The position numbers were made by a program, and so were the translations under genes. A stretch of DNA of 64,000 nt from Sulfolobus sp. S-194. Its GTDB lineage: Archaea > Thermoproteota > Thermoprotei_A > Sulfolobales > Sulfolobaceae. The notes under the pieces were generated by a model. It made no database searches. It saw nothing but the letters and a program-made list of their open reading frames with translations, and had not been told where the DNA came from. Positions 1 through 9,490 of this stretch are shown piece by piece; position 1 is the stretch's first letter; every line of letters begins with the position of its first letter. The stretch is from positions 1,763,501 to 1,827,500 of the forward strand of contig NZ_CP035730.1 of assembly GCF_012222305.1 (NCBI RefSeq), read 5' to 3'.

Positions 1-62
1 TTAGTGGGGCCGTGGGATCCGCGAGGACCCGCAGCCCTTCTAAGCCGAGATGGGCTTCACCA
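1..62 (+). ncRNA. 3' end of an unidentified structured RNA (partial)
   Basis: These bases are far richer in G+C than the DNA around them, which in AT-rich hyperthermophiles usually marks a structured RNA. A stem with one bulged A closes on a GCGA tetraloop at about positions 13-34. A second hairpin pairs AAGCC with GGCTT at about 42-57. The sequence then falls into an AT-rich tract with a T5 run, which suggests transcription on the plus strand ending here. The segment GATGGGCTT is loosely like the 3' P4 strand of RNase P RNA, but no P1 strand follows. SRP RNA or another stable RNA is equally possible. Strand and identity are inferences. Confidence 0.4.
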
Positions 63-63
63 A

Positions 64-76
64 ATTTTTAATAATA
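64..76 (+). promoter_or_regulatory. TATA-like element of the HD-domain gene
   Basis: The AT-rich run TTTTTAATAATAATA sits about 20-30 nt before the ATG at 96. That is the usual distance for a leaderless or nearly leaderless Sulfolobales transcript. No ribosome binding site is visible before the ATG, which fits a leaderless message. Confidence 0.4.
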
Positions 77-95
77 ATACTACACCCTTTTAATT

Positions 96-1283
96 ATGAA
101 AAAAATATTCGATGAGATTCACGGTTATATAACACTTAATGATATAGAGACAAGATTAGTTGATACACCTATTTTCCAAAGATTAAGGCGAGTTAAACAA
201 ACTAGTTTAGCTTATATTGTGTATCCTGGTGCTATGCACACTCGTTTTAGTCATTCTATTGGAGCACTACATTTAGCAAATAGACTAGGCTTAAGACTTT
301 ATAATGAAGGAATAATAAACCAAGAAGAGATTCAGTATCTTAGGCTTGCAGCTTTATTAAATGATTTGGGTCAATTTCCCTTTAGTCATTCTATTGAGCC
401 TTTATTTCTTAGTAAGAATATTAGTAATAAATATTTAAGAGATTTAATAATTACAAAAAGTCAAGAAATAAATGAGATATTTGAAGAATATTCCATTTCT
501 TCGAAGAAAATACTAGATATATATCATGGCCAATCTTTTCTTTCAGCAATAATAGACAGTGATGTAGATGTAGATAGGATGGATTATCTGATAAGAGATT
601 CAAAACATACTGGTGTACAACTAGGTAATTTAGATTTAGATAGGCTTATTGATACTATTAGTTACGGAGAGAACAAAACAATAATAATTCTTGATAAGGG
701 ACTAACTTCCTTAGAAAATTTTTATATATCTAGATTGCATATGTATCAGTCAGTTTACTATCATAAAACTATTTTAGGATACGAAATTCAGTTAAGAAAT
801 ATTTTCTCTCAATTATCAGAATTCTGTTGTCCTGGGATTTTCGATGAATCTTTTCTTAAAGATAGCGTGACTACAAACTACTTTGCATATTGGGACGATG
901 AATGGTTATTTTCAAAACTATATGAAAGCTTATTTGACCCATCTGTACCAGATAGCATAAAAGTTAAGATAAAAAATTTCTTAGATAGAAACGGTCCTAA
1001 AGTAGTTTATGAAGAAATTTCTTTTCAAAATACTGAATCTCGAATAGAGGAAAATGTACTAAAACTTACTAGGTACGGAATTCCAGAAATAGCTATATAT
1101 CCGTTTGAGGAAGCAATTAAAATCATAGATAAGTCTAAAATAAAAATAAAGACCAAGAGTAAAGAAAAGGACCTAAAGGATTATTCAAGTACTCTACTTA
1201 ACGTAATTCCTTCAGTTATTTATATCAGAAGAATTTATGTTGAAGGTATGTATTCAAAAAAAGCGAGGGACTTACTTAGTTGA
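96..1283 (+). CDS. HD-domain (SAMHD1-like) protein with an altered HD motif
   Basis: This 395-residue protein has the layout of the dNTPase/SAMHD1-type HD family. The block PIFQRLRRVKQ is at about residue 25. The first metal-ligand histidine is H53 in TRFSHS. The HD-motif region LLNDLGQFPFSH is at residues 87-98, and the last ligand region DVDRMDYLIRDS at about 157-169. Family members normally read HD(L/I)GHGPFSH. Here the His of HD is Asn89, while Asp90 and the outer ligands remain. It may therefore have weak or altered metal-dependent hydrolase activity. The next gene overlaps it by 4 nt, so the two are probably co-transcribed. The substrate is unknown. Confidence 0.8.
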   Translation: MKKIFDEIHGYITLNDIETRLVDTPIFQRLRRVKQTSLAYIVYPGAMHTRFSHSIGALHLANRLGLRLYNEGIINQEEIQYLRLAALLNDLGQFPFSHSIEPLFLSKNISNKYLRDLIITKSQEINEIFEEYSISSKKILDIYHGQSFLSAIIDSDVDVDRMDYLIRDSKHTGVQLGNLDLDRLIDTISYGENKTIIILDKGLTSLENFYISRLHMYQSVYYHKTILGYEIQLRNIFSQLSEFCCPGIFDESFLKDSVTTNYFAYWDDEWLFSKLYESLFDPSVPDSIKVKIKNFLDRNGPKVVYEEISFQNTESRIEENVLKLTRYGIPEIAIYPFEEAIKIIDKSKIKIKTKSKEKDLKDYSSTLLNVIPSVIYIRRIYVEGMYSKKARDLLS

Positions 1284-1966
1284 TAAAGTTAGTTTTAGTA
1301 GATGTAGATGGCACGTTAACAGTGGATAGAAATTCATATGAAATAGAACTCTCAGCAATAGAATCATTAAGAAGATTAGAGAAAAATGGTATAAAGGTAG
1401 GTTTGGTAAGCGGTAATTCTTATCCAGTACTAAGAGGTCTCTACACATATTTTTATTTTCATGGAGGTTTAGTTGCTGAAAATGGTTGTATAGTATACTA
1501 TAACAATCTTGTAAGGGTATGTGAACCTATTGATAAATCATTAGCAGAAAAATTTAGTAAATTATTTAATGTTGTTTCAAGTTGGCAAAATGAGTTTAAG
1601 TGTTGTGATCTATCTTTTACGCCCCCAACTCTTTCTCATAAAATGATAGAATGGGCTAAAAGTATGGGTCTCTATATCAAGACTAGTGGATATGCTATTC
1701 ATATTTCGAAATCGCAAACCGGAAAAGGAATAGGCGTAAAAAAACTAATAGAACTCCATAATTTAAATAAATCGGAAGTTCTAGGAATTGGAGATTCAAA
1801 CACTGATATAGAGTTTTTTCAAGAGGTTGGTATAAAAGTTGCTGTAGGTAATGGTGATGAAGAAGTTAAAAAGATAGCTAACTATGTTACTTTAAATAAT
1901 AGTGGAAAAGGGGTAGTTGAAATCGTAAATAAAATATTAAAAGGTGAGTTAGATGGAAGAAATTGA
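1280..1966 (+). CDS. phosphoglycolate phosphatase, archaeal HAD type
   Basis: This is a HAD-superfamily phosphatase of 228 residues, the usual length for the archaeal phosphoglycolate phosphatase family (2-phosphoglycolate to glycolate). The nucleophile motif DVDGTLT is at residues 8-14, motif II is VSGNS near 44, the conserved Lys lies in [10 protein letters not shown], and the acidic motif is [10 protein letters not shown] near 172. The TTG start overlaps the stop of the HD gene (TTGA), and the 3' end overlaps gltX by 14 nt, so it lies inside a three-gene operon. Another small phosphosugar substrate is possible within this HAD group. Confidence 0.85.
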   Translation: MIKLVLVDVDGTLTVDRNSYEIELSAIESLRRLEKNGIKVGLVSGNSYPVLRGLYTYFYFHGGLVAENGCIVYYNNLVRVCEPIDKSLAEKFSKLFNVVSSWQNEFKCCDLSFTPPTLSHKMIEWAKSMGLYIKTSGYAIHISKSQTGKGIGVKKLIELHNLNKSEVLGIGDSNTDIEFFQEVGIKVAVGNGDEEVKKIANYVTLNNSGKGVVEIVNKILKGELDGRN

Positions 1967-3653
1967 GAAATTAGTATATAAATACGCGCTACAGAATGCT
2001 TATAAACACGGTGGTAGAGCGCAAGACAAAGCTGTTATAAGCAAGATTTTTGTTGAGCGTCCTGATTTAAGATCTAGAGCTAAGGAAATATCTGAGATAG
2101 CAAAGAAAATAGTAGAAAAAGTAAATTCGATGAGTATTCAAGATCAAGAAAGGGAACTTAAAGAAAAATATCCAGATTTACTCGAAGAGAAAAAGAAGGA
2201 AGAATCAGAAAAGAAAACTCTTCCTCCAATTAAGGTCGAAGGAAACTTTGTTACAAGATTTGCACCAAACCCCGATGGTCCTATTCACTTAGGTAATGCT
2301 AGGGCAGCTATCATATCTTATAAATATGCTGAAATGTATAACGGTAAGTTCATACTGAGGTTTGATGATACAGATCCTAAGGTTAAAAGGCCAATTCTAG
2401 ATGCATATGATTGGATTAGGAAAGATCTTGACTGGTTAGGTATAAAGTGGAATAAAGAAGTTAAAGCATCAGAAAGACTAGAATTCTACTACAGTATGGC
2501 TAAAGAGCTTATAAATAAAGGCTTTGCATATGTCGATACTTGCTCAGAGGAAGAGTTCAAAAAAATGAGAGATTCTGGTAAACCGTGTCCAAATAGATTA
2601 AAATCAGCAGAGGACAATCTTTACTTATTCGAGAAAATGCTTAATGGAGAGTTTAAAGAAGGAGAAGCCGTAGTAAGGATAAAAACTGATCTCTCTTTAC
2701 CCGATCCCTCACAGAGAGATTGGGTTTTACTTCGAATAATAGATGTTAAGAAAAATCCTCATCCTATTACTGGTGATAAATATTGGATTTGGCCAACTTA
2801 TAATTTTGCAAGTGCTTTAGACGATCATGAGCTAGGTATAACTCATATTTTCAGAGGTAAAGAACATGAGGTAAATGCAGAAAAACAAAAATGGATATAT
2901 AACTACATGGGCTGGAAATATCCATATGTTGAGGAATTTGGTAGACTTAGGTTAGAAGGATTTATGATGAGTAAATCAAAGATTAGAACAGTATTAGAGA
3001 AAGGTATAAGCATTGATGACCCCAGATTACCTACGTTGGCTGGATTAAGGAGAAGAGGTATCCTACCAGAAACAATAATAGAAACTATAATTACAGTAGG
3101 TTTAAAGATTAGTGATGCAACTATAAGCTTTGATAATTTAGCCGCACTTAATAGAAAGAAATTGGATCCAATAGCTAAGAGACTTATGTTCGTTGAACAG
3201 TCTAGGGAGTTTACCATTGAGTTACCAGAACCTATTAAGGCAAAAATACCTTATAATCCTAGTAAACCTTTGGAATACAGAGAAATTTTAGTAAATCCTG
3301 GAGATAAAATTCTTCTTGATGCAAAAGATACAGAAGAAGGTGCGATAGTAAGATTAATGGAACTTTGCAATGTCATAATTTCTGGGAAGAAATTAATATT
3401 TCATAGCAAATCCTTAGAAGACGCTAAGAAATTAAATGCAAAAATTATACAATGGGTAAAAAAGGATGAAGCTTCTAACGTTGAGGTAATTATACCAGAC
3501 CCGAATGAAGAAAAACCACCAATATTTGGTTATGGAGAAAAAGAAATTCGGAATCTGAAAGTTGATGAAATAGTGCAGTTCATAAGATTTGGATTCGTTA
3601 GAGTCGATAATAAGACCGATAATAAGGTTACTGTGATATTCTCGCATGAGTAA
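1953..3653 (+). CDS. gltX: glutamyl-tRNA synthetase
   Basis: This class I aminoacyl-tRNA synthetase has 566 residues and the archaeal/eukaryal-type architecture, with a helical N-terminal extension of about 95 residues before the catalytic domain. The HIGH-type motif is [13 protein letters not shown], near residue 107. RFDDTDP follows, and the KMSKS-type loop is MMSKSKI near 342. The C-terminal part is an anticodon-binding beta-barrel domain. A GGTGAG ribosome site at about 1943-1948 supports the ATG at 1953. In archaea this enzyme also supplies Glu-tRNA(Gln) for transamidation; that role is family knowledge, not visible here. Confidence 0.96.
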   Translation: MEEIEKLVYKYALQNAYKHGGRAQDKAVISKIFVERPDLRSRAKEISEIAKKIVEKVNSMSIQDQERELKEKYPDLLEEKKKEESEKKTLPPIKVEGNFVTRFAPNPDGPIHLGNARAAIISYKYAEMYNGKFILRFDDTDPKVKRPILDAYDWIRKDLDWLGIKWNKEVKASERLEFYYSMAKELINKGFAYVDTCSEEEFKKMRDSGKPCPNRLKSAEDNLYLFEKMLNGEFKEGEAVVRIKTDLSLPDPSQRDWVLLRIIDVKKNPHPITGDKYWIWPTYNFASALDDHELGITHIFRGKEHEVNAEKQKWIYNYMGWKYPYVEEFGRLRLEGFMMSKSKIRTVLEKGISIDDPRLPTLAGLRRRGILPETIIETIITVGLKISDATISFDNLAALNRKKLDPIAKRLMFVEQSREFTIELPEPIKAKIPYNPSKPLEYREILVNPGDKILLDAKDTEEGAIVRLMELCNVIISGKKLIFHSKSLEDAKKLNAKIIQWVKKDEASNVEVIIPDPNEEKPPIFGYGEKEIRNLKVDEIVQFIRFGFVRVDNKTDNKVTVIFSHE

Positions 3654-3713
3654 CTTTATTAGCCCAACAAGTTAATTCTTTTTTGCGTGACGAAATAAGA
3701 GGAGGATGAACGC

Positions 3714-4094
3714 ATGTCTAAACCCTCATATGTAAAATTCGATGTACCAGAGGATTTGGCTAATAAGGTATTAGAAGCAGTAAGAAAAGCTAAGGAAAGC
3801 GGAAAGATAAAGAAGGGTACCAATGAGACAACAAAGGCTGTAGAAAGGGGTCAAGCTAAGCTAGTTGTAATTGCAATAGATGTACAACCTGAAGAAATAG
3901 TAGCTCACTTGCCTTTATTGTGCGAGGAAAAGAAAATACCATATGTTTATGTTTCCTCTAAAAAAGCCTTAGGAGAAGCTTGTGGTTTACAAGTAGCTGC
4001 TGCCTCAGCGGCTATTATAGATCCTGGAGAAGCAAAGGATTTATTAGATGAGATTGTAAAAAGAGTGGAAGAGTTAAAAGGTAAAGCAAGCTAA
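3714..4094 (+). CDS. rpl7ae: 50S ribosomal protein L7Ae
   Basis: This 126-residue protein is typical of archaeal L7Ae, the kink-turn binding protein shared by the large ribosomal subunit, box C/D and H/ACA RNPs and archaeal RNase P. Recognisable blocks are [19 protein letters not shown] (about 36-54), the [12 protein letters not shown] segment, and the RNA-contacting [13 protein letters not shown] near 86-98. A strong purine-rich ribosome site, GAGGAGGATGA, lies just before the ATG. Sixty bases separate it from gltX, so it could be read through or have its own promoter. Confidence 0.97.
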   Translation: MSKPSYVKFDVPEDLANKVLEAVRKAKESGKIKKGTNETTKAVERGQAKLVVIAIDVQPEEIVAHLPLLCEEKKIPYVYVSSKKALGEACGLQVAAASAAIIDPGEAKDLLDEIVKRVEELKGKAS

Positions 4095-4104
4095 ATTTTT
4101 TAAT

Positions 4105-5349
4105 ATGAAAATTTTTGCTATAGGGAATGTTTTTAATCCATCAGGTGTTTCTTCGCATATTATAAATGTTCTTAAAGGTCTTTCTAAATTAGGCGAGGAA
4201 GTAACATTATATGTTCCATATTTTCTTGTAGATAACAAGATTGAAATTCTGAAAGACATAGAAAAAGCTGGAGTTCAAATATATCCTTCCGTGTATGATT
4301 TTATTCAAAAATATAAAAGCAAAATAAGAACTACTAATTACTTTATTGAATCTCATACAGTTATATTTAGATGGAATGATATAGGAGCTGATAAGGTTTT
4401 GTTAAGTGATCTAGATAGGATAAAGCCAGATGTAATATACGATATGCATGAGGATGCTATTACTTTAAGATTATCGCACTATTTAGGGAAGAAATTAAAT
4501 GTCCCAGTGGTTAAGTTATTACATGATGAGCCTTTTAGATATTCCTCTTTTGGTAGAGACTATAGAAAGATTCTTGGTATTCAAGGTTTTATTTATGATG
4601 CCTTAATGTCTATTTTCTATAGATTTGATAAAAGAGCTTATGAAATTTCCATGAAAGATGGAGTATTGAGAGGTATAGCCGCGGTATCATATGCATCAAT
4701 TTATTATTCGAAACTTGATGAAATTGCAAAAAGATATCATGCGACAGTGAAAGTCTATGAAATTGGAAATGCTTTTAATAAAGAGTTAATTTTTAAATAT
4801 AGAAGAATAAAAGAGAAAGAAAATTATGCAGTCTTTTTTGCTAGGTTAGTTCCTCAAAAAGGTCTTATGGAATTACCAAAAATTGCCGAGAGGCTTTCAA
4901 CCAAAATAATTGTTTTTGGGAAATTATTTTCAGAAAAATACAAAAAAATTCTTCAATCTAAAAATATTGAATACCGTGGTTATAGGCCAGTTGAGGAAGT
5001 CTATGAAACGGTCAGTAAGGCAAAAGTTTTAATATATCCCTCTCATCAAGATGGATATTCATTAGTAGTTTTAGACACTTTAGCTCTAGGCACATCTATA
5101 GTGGCTTATGATATACCAGCTATTAGATTTGTTTATGAAGGATTAAAACCAGTGAAAATTGTAAAAGAATACGATTATTTATCTTTAGTAAAAGTAGCTA
5201 ATGAAGTACTTAGGATGCCTGAAAAAGAATATTCTATGGAACATGAAGATGAGAAAGTAAGGATGTTTGTGGAAAAACACTCTGACTGGTTGAATGTAGC
5301 CATTGAAACTAGAGATTTTTTAAAACAGTTCACTAGAAATAATATCTAA
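4105..5349 (+). CDS. glycosyltransferase, GT4-type GT-B fold
   Basis: This 414-residue protein looks like a retaining GT-B glycosyltransferase. The N-terminal Rossmann half begins IFAIGNVFNPSGVSSHI, with a Gly-poor version of the acceptor loop. The C-terminal half has FFARLVPQKGLMELPKIAERL near 245 and the nucleotide-sugar motif QDGYSLVVLDTLALG near 315. The usual E-x7-E pair of GT4 enzymes appears here as D-x7-D. There is no signal peptide or membrane helix. It starts only 10 nt after L7Ae. The sugar and acceptor cannot be told from sequence; glycoprotein, glycolipid or glycogen-type roles are all possible. Confidence 0.8.
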   Translation: MKIFAIGNVFNPSGVSSHIINVLKGLSKLGEEVTLYVPYFLVDNKIEILKDIEKAGVQIYPSVYDFIQKYKSKIRTTNYFIESHTVIFRWNDIGADKVLLSDLDRIKPDVIYDMHEDAITLRLSHYLGKKLNVPVVKLLHDEPFRYSSFGRDYRKILGIQGFIYDALMSIFYRFDKRAYEISMKDGVLRGIAAVSYASIYYSKLDEIAKRYHATVKVYEIGNAFNKELIFKYRRIKEKENYAVFFARLVPQKGLMELPKIAERLSTKIIVFGKLFSEKYKKILQSKNIEYRGYRPVEEVYETVSKAKVLIYPSHQDGYSLVVLDTLALGTSIVAYDIPAIRFVYEGLKPVKIVKEYDYLSLVKVANEVLRMPEKEYSMEHEDEKVRMFVEKHSDWLNVAIETRDFLKQFTRNNI

Positions 5350-5434
5350 TTATGTTAATAAATAGTTCCTTTAATACTATTAAGTGTAATAATTATTAAA
5401 TTCTATTTAAATTCTATGTATTAACTGTTTATGA

Positions 5435-5509
5435 CGGGCCCGCCGGGATTTGAACCCGGGATCTCGGGTTCCGGAGACCCGTGCTTTATCCTGGCTAAGC
5501 TACGGGCCC
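5435..5509 (-). tRNA. tRNA-Arg (anticodon CCG)
   Basis: On the minus strand all four arms fold. The acceptor GGGCCCG pairs with CGGGCCC, the D stem GCTT with AAGC, the anticodon stem CGGGT with ACCCG around the loop CTCCGGA, and the T stem CCGGG with CCCGG around TTCAAAT. The anticodon at positions 34-36 is CCG, which reads CGG (Arg). The length is 75 nt, with discriminator G and a 5-nt variable loop. There is no intron, and CCA is not encoded. It lies alone between a glycosyltransferase gene and polB1, transcribed against both. Confidence 0.96.
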
Positions 5510-5528
5510 TTATTAAATGGCATTTAAG

Positions 5529-5535
5529 TTTATAT
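5529..5535 (-). promoter_or_regulatory. TATA box of tRNA-Arg
   Basis: On the minus strand an ATATAAAC element lies about 20-26 nt upstream of the tRNA 5' end at 5509. This is the spacing expected for TBP/TFB-dependent transcription that starts at or just before the tRNA. Confidence 0.5.
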
Positions 5536-5569
5536 CGTATTTCAGAATAATAATATTTTGTAGTGAGAG

Positions 5570-8200
5570 ATGGCAAAACAAATTACACTTTTTGATTTTA
5601 CATTGAAGAAAGAGCAAAACAAGGATGAAAGCAGAAAAGAAGAGATTACGCACTCCAATATCAACGAGGAGAGGAGAAAACCTAAGGAGTGGATAAAAGA
5701 GGCGGAAGAGGGGAAGACTTATTTCTTACTTCAAGTTGATTATGATGGTAAAAAATCAAAAGCCATTTGTAAACTTTATGACAAGGAGACGAAAAAAATA
5801 TACATATTACACGATAATACAGGCCATAAACCTTATTTTCTTACTGATATAGACCCAGAAAAAGTTAATAAAATTCCTAAAGTTGTTAGAGATCCTTCCT
5901 TTGATCATCTGGAAACAATAATTAAAATAGATCCATATTCTGGTAATAAGATAAAACTCACAAAAATAGTCGTAAAAGATCCATTAGCTGTAAGAAGAAT
6001 GAGAAACTCTGTTCCAAAAGCTTACGAAGCTCATATCAAATATTTTAACAATTACATCTATGATTTAGGCCTTATACCAGGTTTGCCTTATGTAGTGAAA
6101 AAAGGAAAATTAGAACAAGTAAGACCAGAGCTTAAGGGAGAAGAAGTAGATGAGATAAGAAAGGCTTTTGCTGATTCTGATGAAATGACTAAAGAAGCTG
6201 TTAATGATTGGATTCCTATTTTTGAATCTGAAGTACCTGATGTAAAAAGAGTAGCAATAGATATAGAGGTATATACTCCTATTAAGGGACGAATTCCAGA
6301 TCCAGAGAAAGCAGAATTTCCTATAATAAGCATATCCCTAGCTGGGAATGATGGCATTAAAAGAGTTCTAGTTCTACTTAGGGAGGATGTAAATTCTCAA
6401 ATTACTAAGCATGATGTAGTTATAGAGACATTTAAATCTGAAAAAGACTTACTTAGAAGATTTTTCGATATAATTCTTGATTATCCTATTATACTGACAT
6501 TTAATGGAGATGATTTCGATATTCCATATATTTATTATAGGGCTTTAAAGCTCAATTTCATACCAGAAGAAATACCATTTGATGTAATAAATGACGAGGG
6601 AAAATATTTAGCGGGTATTCATATAGATTTATATAAATTCTTCTTTAATAGAGCGATAAGAAATTATGCATTTGAAGGAAAATATAACGAATATAACCTA
6701 GATGCAGTAGCTACGGCATTATTAGGAATGTCTAAAGTTAAGCTTGATACATTAATCAGTTTCTTAGATCTTGATAAACTGATAGAATATAACTCGCGAG
6801 ATGCTGAAATAACTCTTAAATTAACTACATTTAATAATAATTTGGTATGGAAATTAATTATATTATTAGCAAGAATATCAAAGATGGGATTAGAGGAGTT
6901 AACTAGAACTGAAGTTTCTACATGGATTAAGAATTTATATTATTGGGAACATAGGAGAAGAAACTGGCTTATTCCATTAAAAGAAGAGATACTAACTAGA
7001 TCAAGTCAGATTAAGACCGCGGCTATAATAAAAGGGAAGAGGTATAAGGGTGCTGTAGTAATTGATCCACCAGCTGGTGTTTTCTTTAATGTTGTTGTTC
7101 TTGATTTTGCATCTCTGTATCCCTCAATTATTAGGAATTGGAACATAAGTTACGAAACAGTTGACGTAGAAAATTGCAAGAACAAAGAATATGTAAGGGA
7201 TGAAACTGGGGAAGTTTTACATTATATATGTAAAGATAAGCCGGGTATAACAGCTGTAATTACAGGTTTGTTGAGAGATTTTAGAGTTAAAGTTTACAAG
7301 AAAAAGGCAAAGTCAAAAAATATATCTGAAGAGCAGAGATCAGTTTACGATGTAGTACAGAGAGCAATGAAAGTATTCATAAATGCTACTTACGGTGTAT
7401 TTGGAGCTGAGAATTTCCCACTATATGCTCCTGCTGTTGCTGAAAGTGTTACTGCAATAGGTAGATATGTTATTACTACAACGGTAAACTATTGTAGGTC
7501 AATTGGTTTACAAGTTTTATACGGCGATACTGATTCGATGTTTTTATGGAATCCATCTAAAGAGAAATTAGAAGAAATAATAAAATTTGTAAAGGGCAAA
7601 TTCGGCTTAGACTTAGAAGTAGATAAAGTTTATAAATTTGTTGCATTTTCTGGTCTAAAGAAGAACTATCTGGGTGTATATCCAGATGGTAAAACAGATA
7701 TTAAAGGTATGTTAGCTAAGAAGAGAAATACCCCAGAGTTCATTAAAAAAGAGTTTAATGAGGTTAAGCAGCTTGTCACTACCATAAATTCCCCAGATGA
7801 TATACCTAAGATAAGAGATCAATTAGAATACAAGATTAAAGAAATATACGAGAAATTAAAGCACAAGGGTTATAATCTTGATGAATTAGCCTTTAGAGTA
7901 ATGTTATCTAAGCCTTTAGAGAGTTATACTAAAAATACACCACAACATGTGAAAGCTGCATTACAATTAAGATCTTATGGTGTAATGGTTCTACCTAGAG
8001 ACATAATAATGTTCGTTAAAGTGAAAAGCAAAGATGGTGTAAAACCTGTTCAGCTTGCAAAACTGAGTGAAATAGATGTGGATAAATATGTTGATGCAGT
8101 AAGATCAACATTTGAACAAATACTAAAAGCGTTTGGTATTAATTGGGGTCAATTCACTACAACTTCTATTGACACTTTCTTTAACATAAGTAAAAAGTAG
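5570..8200 (+). CDS. polB1: family B DNA polymerase PolB1 (replicative)
   Basis: This 876-residue B-family polymerase has all the expected blocks: Exo I IDIEVYTP (about 222), Exo [18 protein letters not shown] (about 304), Exo [15 protein letters not shown] (about 405), Pol [11 protein letters not shown] (about 510), Pol [15 protein letters not shown] (about 602) and Pol C YGDTDSMF (about 647). Both exonuclease and polymerase acidic residues are intact. Near the N-terminus, QITLFDF at residues 4-10 resembles a PCNA-interacting motif. The Pol C block is YGDTDS, unlike the degenerate blocks of PolB2-type paralogues. A GTGAG ribosome site precedes the ATG. It is convergent with the next gene, with a 2-nt gap. 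Confidence 0.97.
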   Translation: MAKQITLFDFTLKKEQNKDESRKEEITHSNINEERRKPKEWIKEAEEGKTYFLLQVDYDGKKSKAICKLYDKETKKIYILHDNTGHKPYFLTDIDPEKVNKIPKVVRDPSFDHLETIIKIDPYSGNKIKLTKIVVKDPLAVRRMRNSVPKAYEAHIKYFNNYIYDLGLIPGLPYVVKKGKLEQVRPELKGEEVDEIRKAFADSDEMTKEAVNDWIPIFESEVPDVKRVAIDIEVYTPIKGRIPDPEKAEFPIISISLAGNDGIKRVLVLLREDVNSQITKHDVVIETFKSEKDLLRRFFDIILDYPIILTFNGDDFDIPYIYYRALKLNFIPEEIPFDVINDEGKYLAGIHIDLYKFFFNRAIRNYAFEGKYNEYNLDAVATALLGMSKVKLDTLISFLDLDKLIEYNSRDAEITLKLTTFNNNLVWKLIILLARISKMGLEELTRTEVSTWIKNLYYWEHRRRNWLIPLKEEILTRSSQIKTAAIIKGKRYKGAVVIDPPAGVFFNVVVLDFASLYPSIIRNWNISYETVDVENCKNKEYVRDETGEVLHYICKDKPGITAVITGLLRDFRVKVYKKKAKSKNISEEQRSVYDVVQRAMKVFINATYGVFGAENFPLYAPAVAESVTAIGRYVITTTVNYCRSIGLQVLYGDTDSMFLWNPSKEKLEEIIKFVKGKFGLDLEVDKVYKFVAFSGLKKNYLGVYPDGKTDIKGMLAKKRNTPEFIKKEFNEVKQLVTTINSPDDIPKIRDQLEYKIKEIYEKLKHKGYNLDELAFRVMLSKPLESYTKNTPQHVKAALQLRSYGVMVLPRDIIMFVKVKSKDGVKPVQLAKLSEIDVDKYVDAVRSTFEQILKAFGINWGQFTTTSIDTFFNISKK

Positions 8201-8202
8201 TT

Positions 8203-8634
8203 TTATTCTTCTTCTTCGGCTTCTTCTATTTCTGTCTCTTGTACTGGTGAAGTCACTTGCTTTGCATATTCTAATAATTCATTCTCGCTTTTATCGTCTA
8301 TATATGGAGAGACAACGTAAACTTTTTTATCCTTAAAATCTGATTCAACCCACTCATTATCGAAACTGATTACAAATATAGGAATCTCAGCTATTGCTTC
8401 TGATTTTGTTCTAGATTTTATATAATTTTTTAACATTTCATAGGTTTGTGGTTTAAGGGGTAAAGGAATATGAATTTCATACATATCTTTCATTATTATG
8501 AAGTCAGATAGATTCTCATTCCATTCTTTAAGGGCTAGCGTGGCTGTATTTCTTAATACTTGTGGTAATTCACCATCTACGATATCCTTTTTTGAAACTT
8601 GTCCATTTTCACTCTTAACTACTAGAACTTTCAC
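8203..8634 (-). CDS. conserved archaeal protein of unknown function (DUF2286-like)
   Basis: This 143-residue protein has an alternating alpha/beta pattern and a very acidic tail (EIEEAEEEE). It has no signal peptide, membrane helix, cysteines or recognised catalytic motif. I recall it as belonging to a family of unknown function restricted to archaea (DUF2286), but this is from memory. Its start overlaps the stop of the upstream lysine methyltransferase by 4 nt, so the two are co-translated and may work together. It ends 2 nt from the convergent polB1 stop. Confidence 0.7.
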   Translation of the reverse strand: MKVLVVKSENGQVSKKDIVDGELPQVLRNTATLALKEWNENLSDFIIMKDMYEIHIPLPLKPQTYEMLKNYIKSRTKSEAIAEIPIFVISFDNEWVESDFKDKKVYVVSPYIDDKSENELLEYAKQVTSPVQETEIEEAEEEE

Positions 8635-9125
8635 TTATGCTCACCTATAACATACAAGTAAACTTGATGAGTCATTCCTTTATCTTCAACCTTTATAACT
8701 TCTTTTGGTACCCATCCTCTCATTTCGAATTCATGTGATACTACTCTAGTACCAGGCTTTAGCTCTTTTTCTAATTTAGGTTTTAACATCTCATTAACAT
8801 TTGTTAGTAGAAACATAGTTACTATTGTTGCCTCTGAAAGATCAATCTCGAAGAAATTGCCCTTTATGACTATAGCCTTATTTTCCACACCATTTCTCTT
8901 TATATTTTCTAGTGCTTCTTTTATCCTTTCGTCATTTATCTCAATACCTACAGCTTTTTTAACATTGAAATCTTTTGCTGCTGTAATTATGATTCTTCCG
9001 TCTCCGCATCCTAAATCATAAACAATATCTTCTGGCCCTGCATTGGCGATCTCTAGCATTCTTCTTACAACTTTTTCTGGTGTTGGTACGTATGGGACGT
9101 GAGGTATATAGCTCACTTTGCTCAC
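8631..9125 (-). CDS. aKMT: protein-lysine methyltransferase, aKMT-like
   Basis: This small seven-beta-strand SAM-dependent methyltransferase has 164 residues. Motif I is VYDLGCGDGRIIITAA near residue 35, followed by the acidic SAM ribose contact GIEINDERI. The post-I region IVIKGNFFEIDLSEATIVTMFLL is near 90, with TNVNEMLKPKLEKELKPG after it. The opening SYIPHVPYVPTPEKVVRRMLEI closely matches what I remember of Sulfolobus aKMT, a broad-specificity lysine methyltransferase whose targets include Cren7 and other DNA-binding proteins. It is the first gene of a pair with the downstream unknown gene. Identification is by remembered family sequence. Confidence 0.88.
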   Translation of the reverse strand: MSKVSYIPHVPYVPTPEKVVRRMLEIANAGPEDIVYDLGCGDGRIIITAAKDFNVKKAVGIEINDERIKEALENIKRNGVENKAIVIKGNFFEIDLSEATIVTMFLLTNVNEMLKPKLEKELKPGTRVVSHEFEMRGWVPKEVIKVEDKGMTHQVYLYVIGEHK

Positions 9126-9134
9126 TAATGTAAT

Positions 9135-9455
9135 TTATTGGGACAAGATATTTTTAATTTTTTCAAGTGCTTGTTTTTTACCTTCTTCTGGGTCAGGTTC
9201 TAACTTCTGTGGATTAAAAGGCATTTGTGTTAATATAGGTGTAATTTTTCCATCGTCAGTCTCTAAAAATAATTGCGGCAAAAACGTTGTTCCAAATTCG
9301 TCTTTCTCACCATAGTCAGCTAAAAAAGCATAATCTTCCATTTTTATTTCTTTTTCTAAGTTTAATTCCTTACTTAGTTCATCTATTACTTTTAAAAATG
9401 GTTTATGAGATGGATGTGCTTCTGAAGTTACCAGAATCAGTTTTTTAGCCTTCAT
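9135..9455 (-). CDS. thioredoxin-fold-like protein lacking the CxxC pair
   Basis: This is a 106-residue protein. LILVTSEAHPSHKPFLKVIDELSKEL looks like the first strand, active-site loop and helix of a thioredoxin or glutaredoxin fold, but no cysteine exists anywhere in the protein. TTFLPQLFLETDDGKI resembles the cis-proline strand. The fold is an inference from these two segments. It lies 9 nt upstream of the methyltransferase on the same strand, so it may be the first gene of that operon. No redox role can be claimed without cysteines. Confidence 0.65.
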   Translation of the reverse strand: MKAKKLILVTSEAHPSHKPFLKVIDELSKELNLEKEIKMEDYAFLADYGEKDEFGTTFLPQLFLETDDGKITPILTQMPFNPQKLEPDPEEGKKQALEKIKNILSQ

Positions 9456-9490
9456 ATTCCCACTAAAAGTAAAATTAATAGTTTAAAACG

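Noticed and set aside
9118-9315. Plus-strand 65-residue frame opposite the thioredoxin-like gene
   Set aside because: Its composition (Ser, Cys, Gly, Phe runs) is that of antisense sequence, and the minus-strand gene fits an operon.
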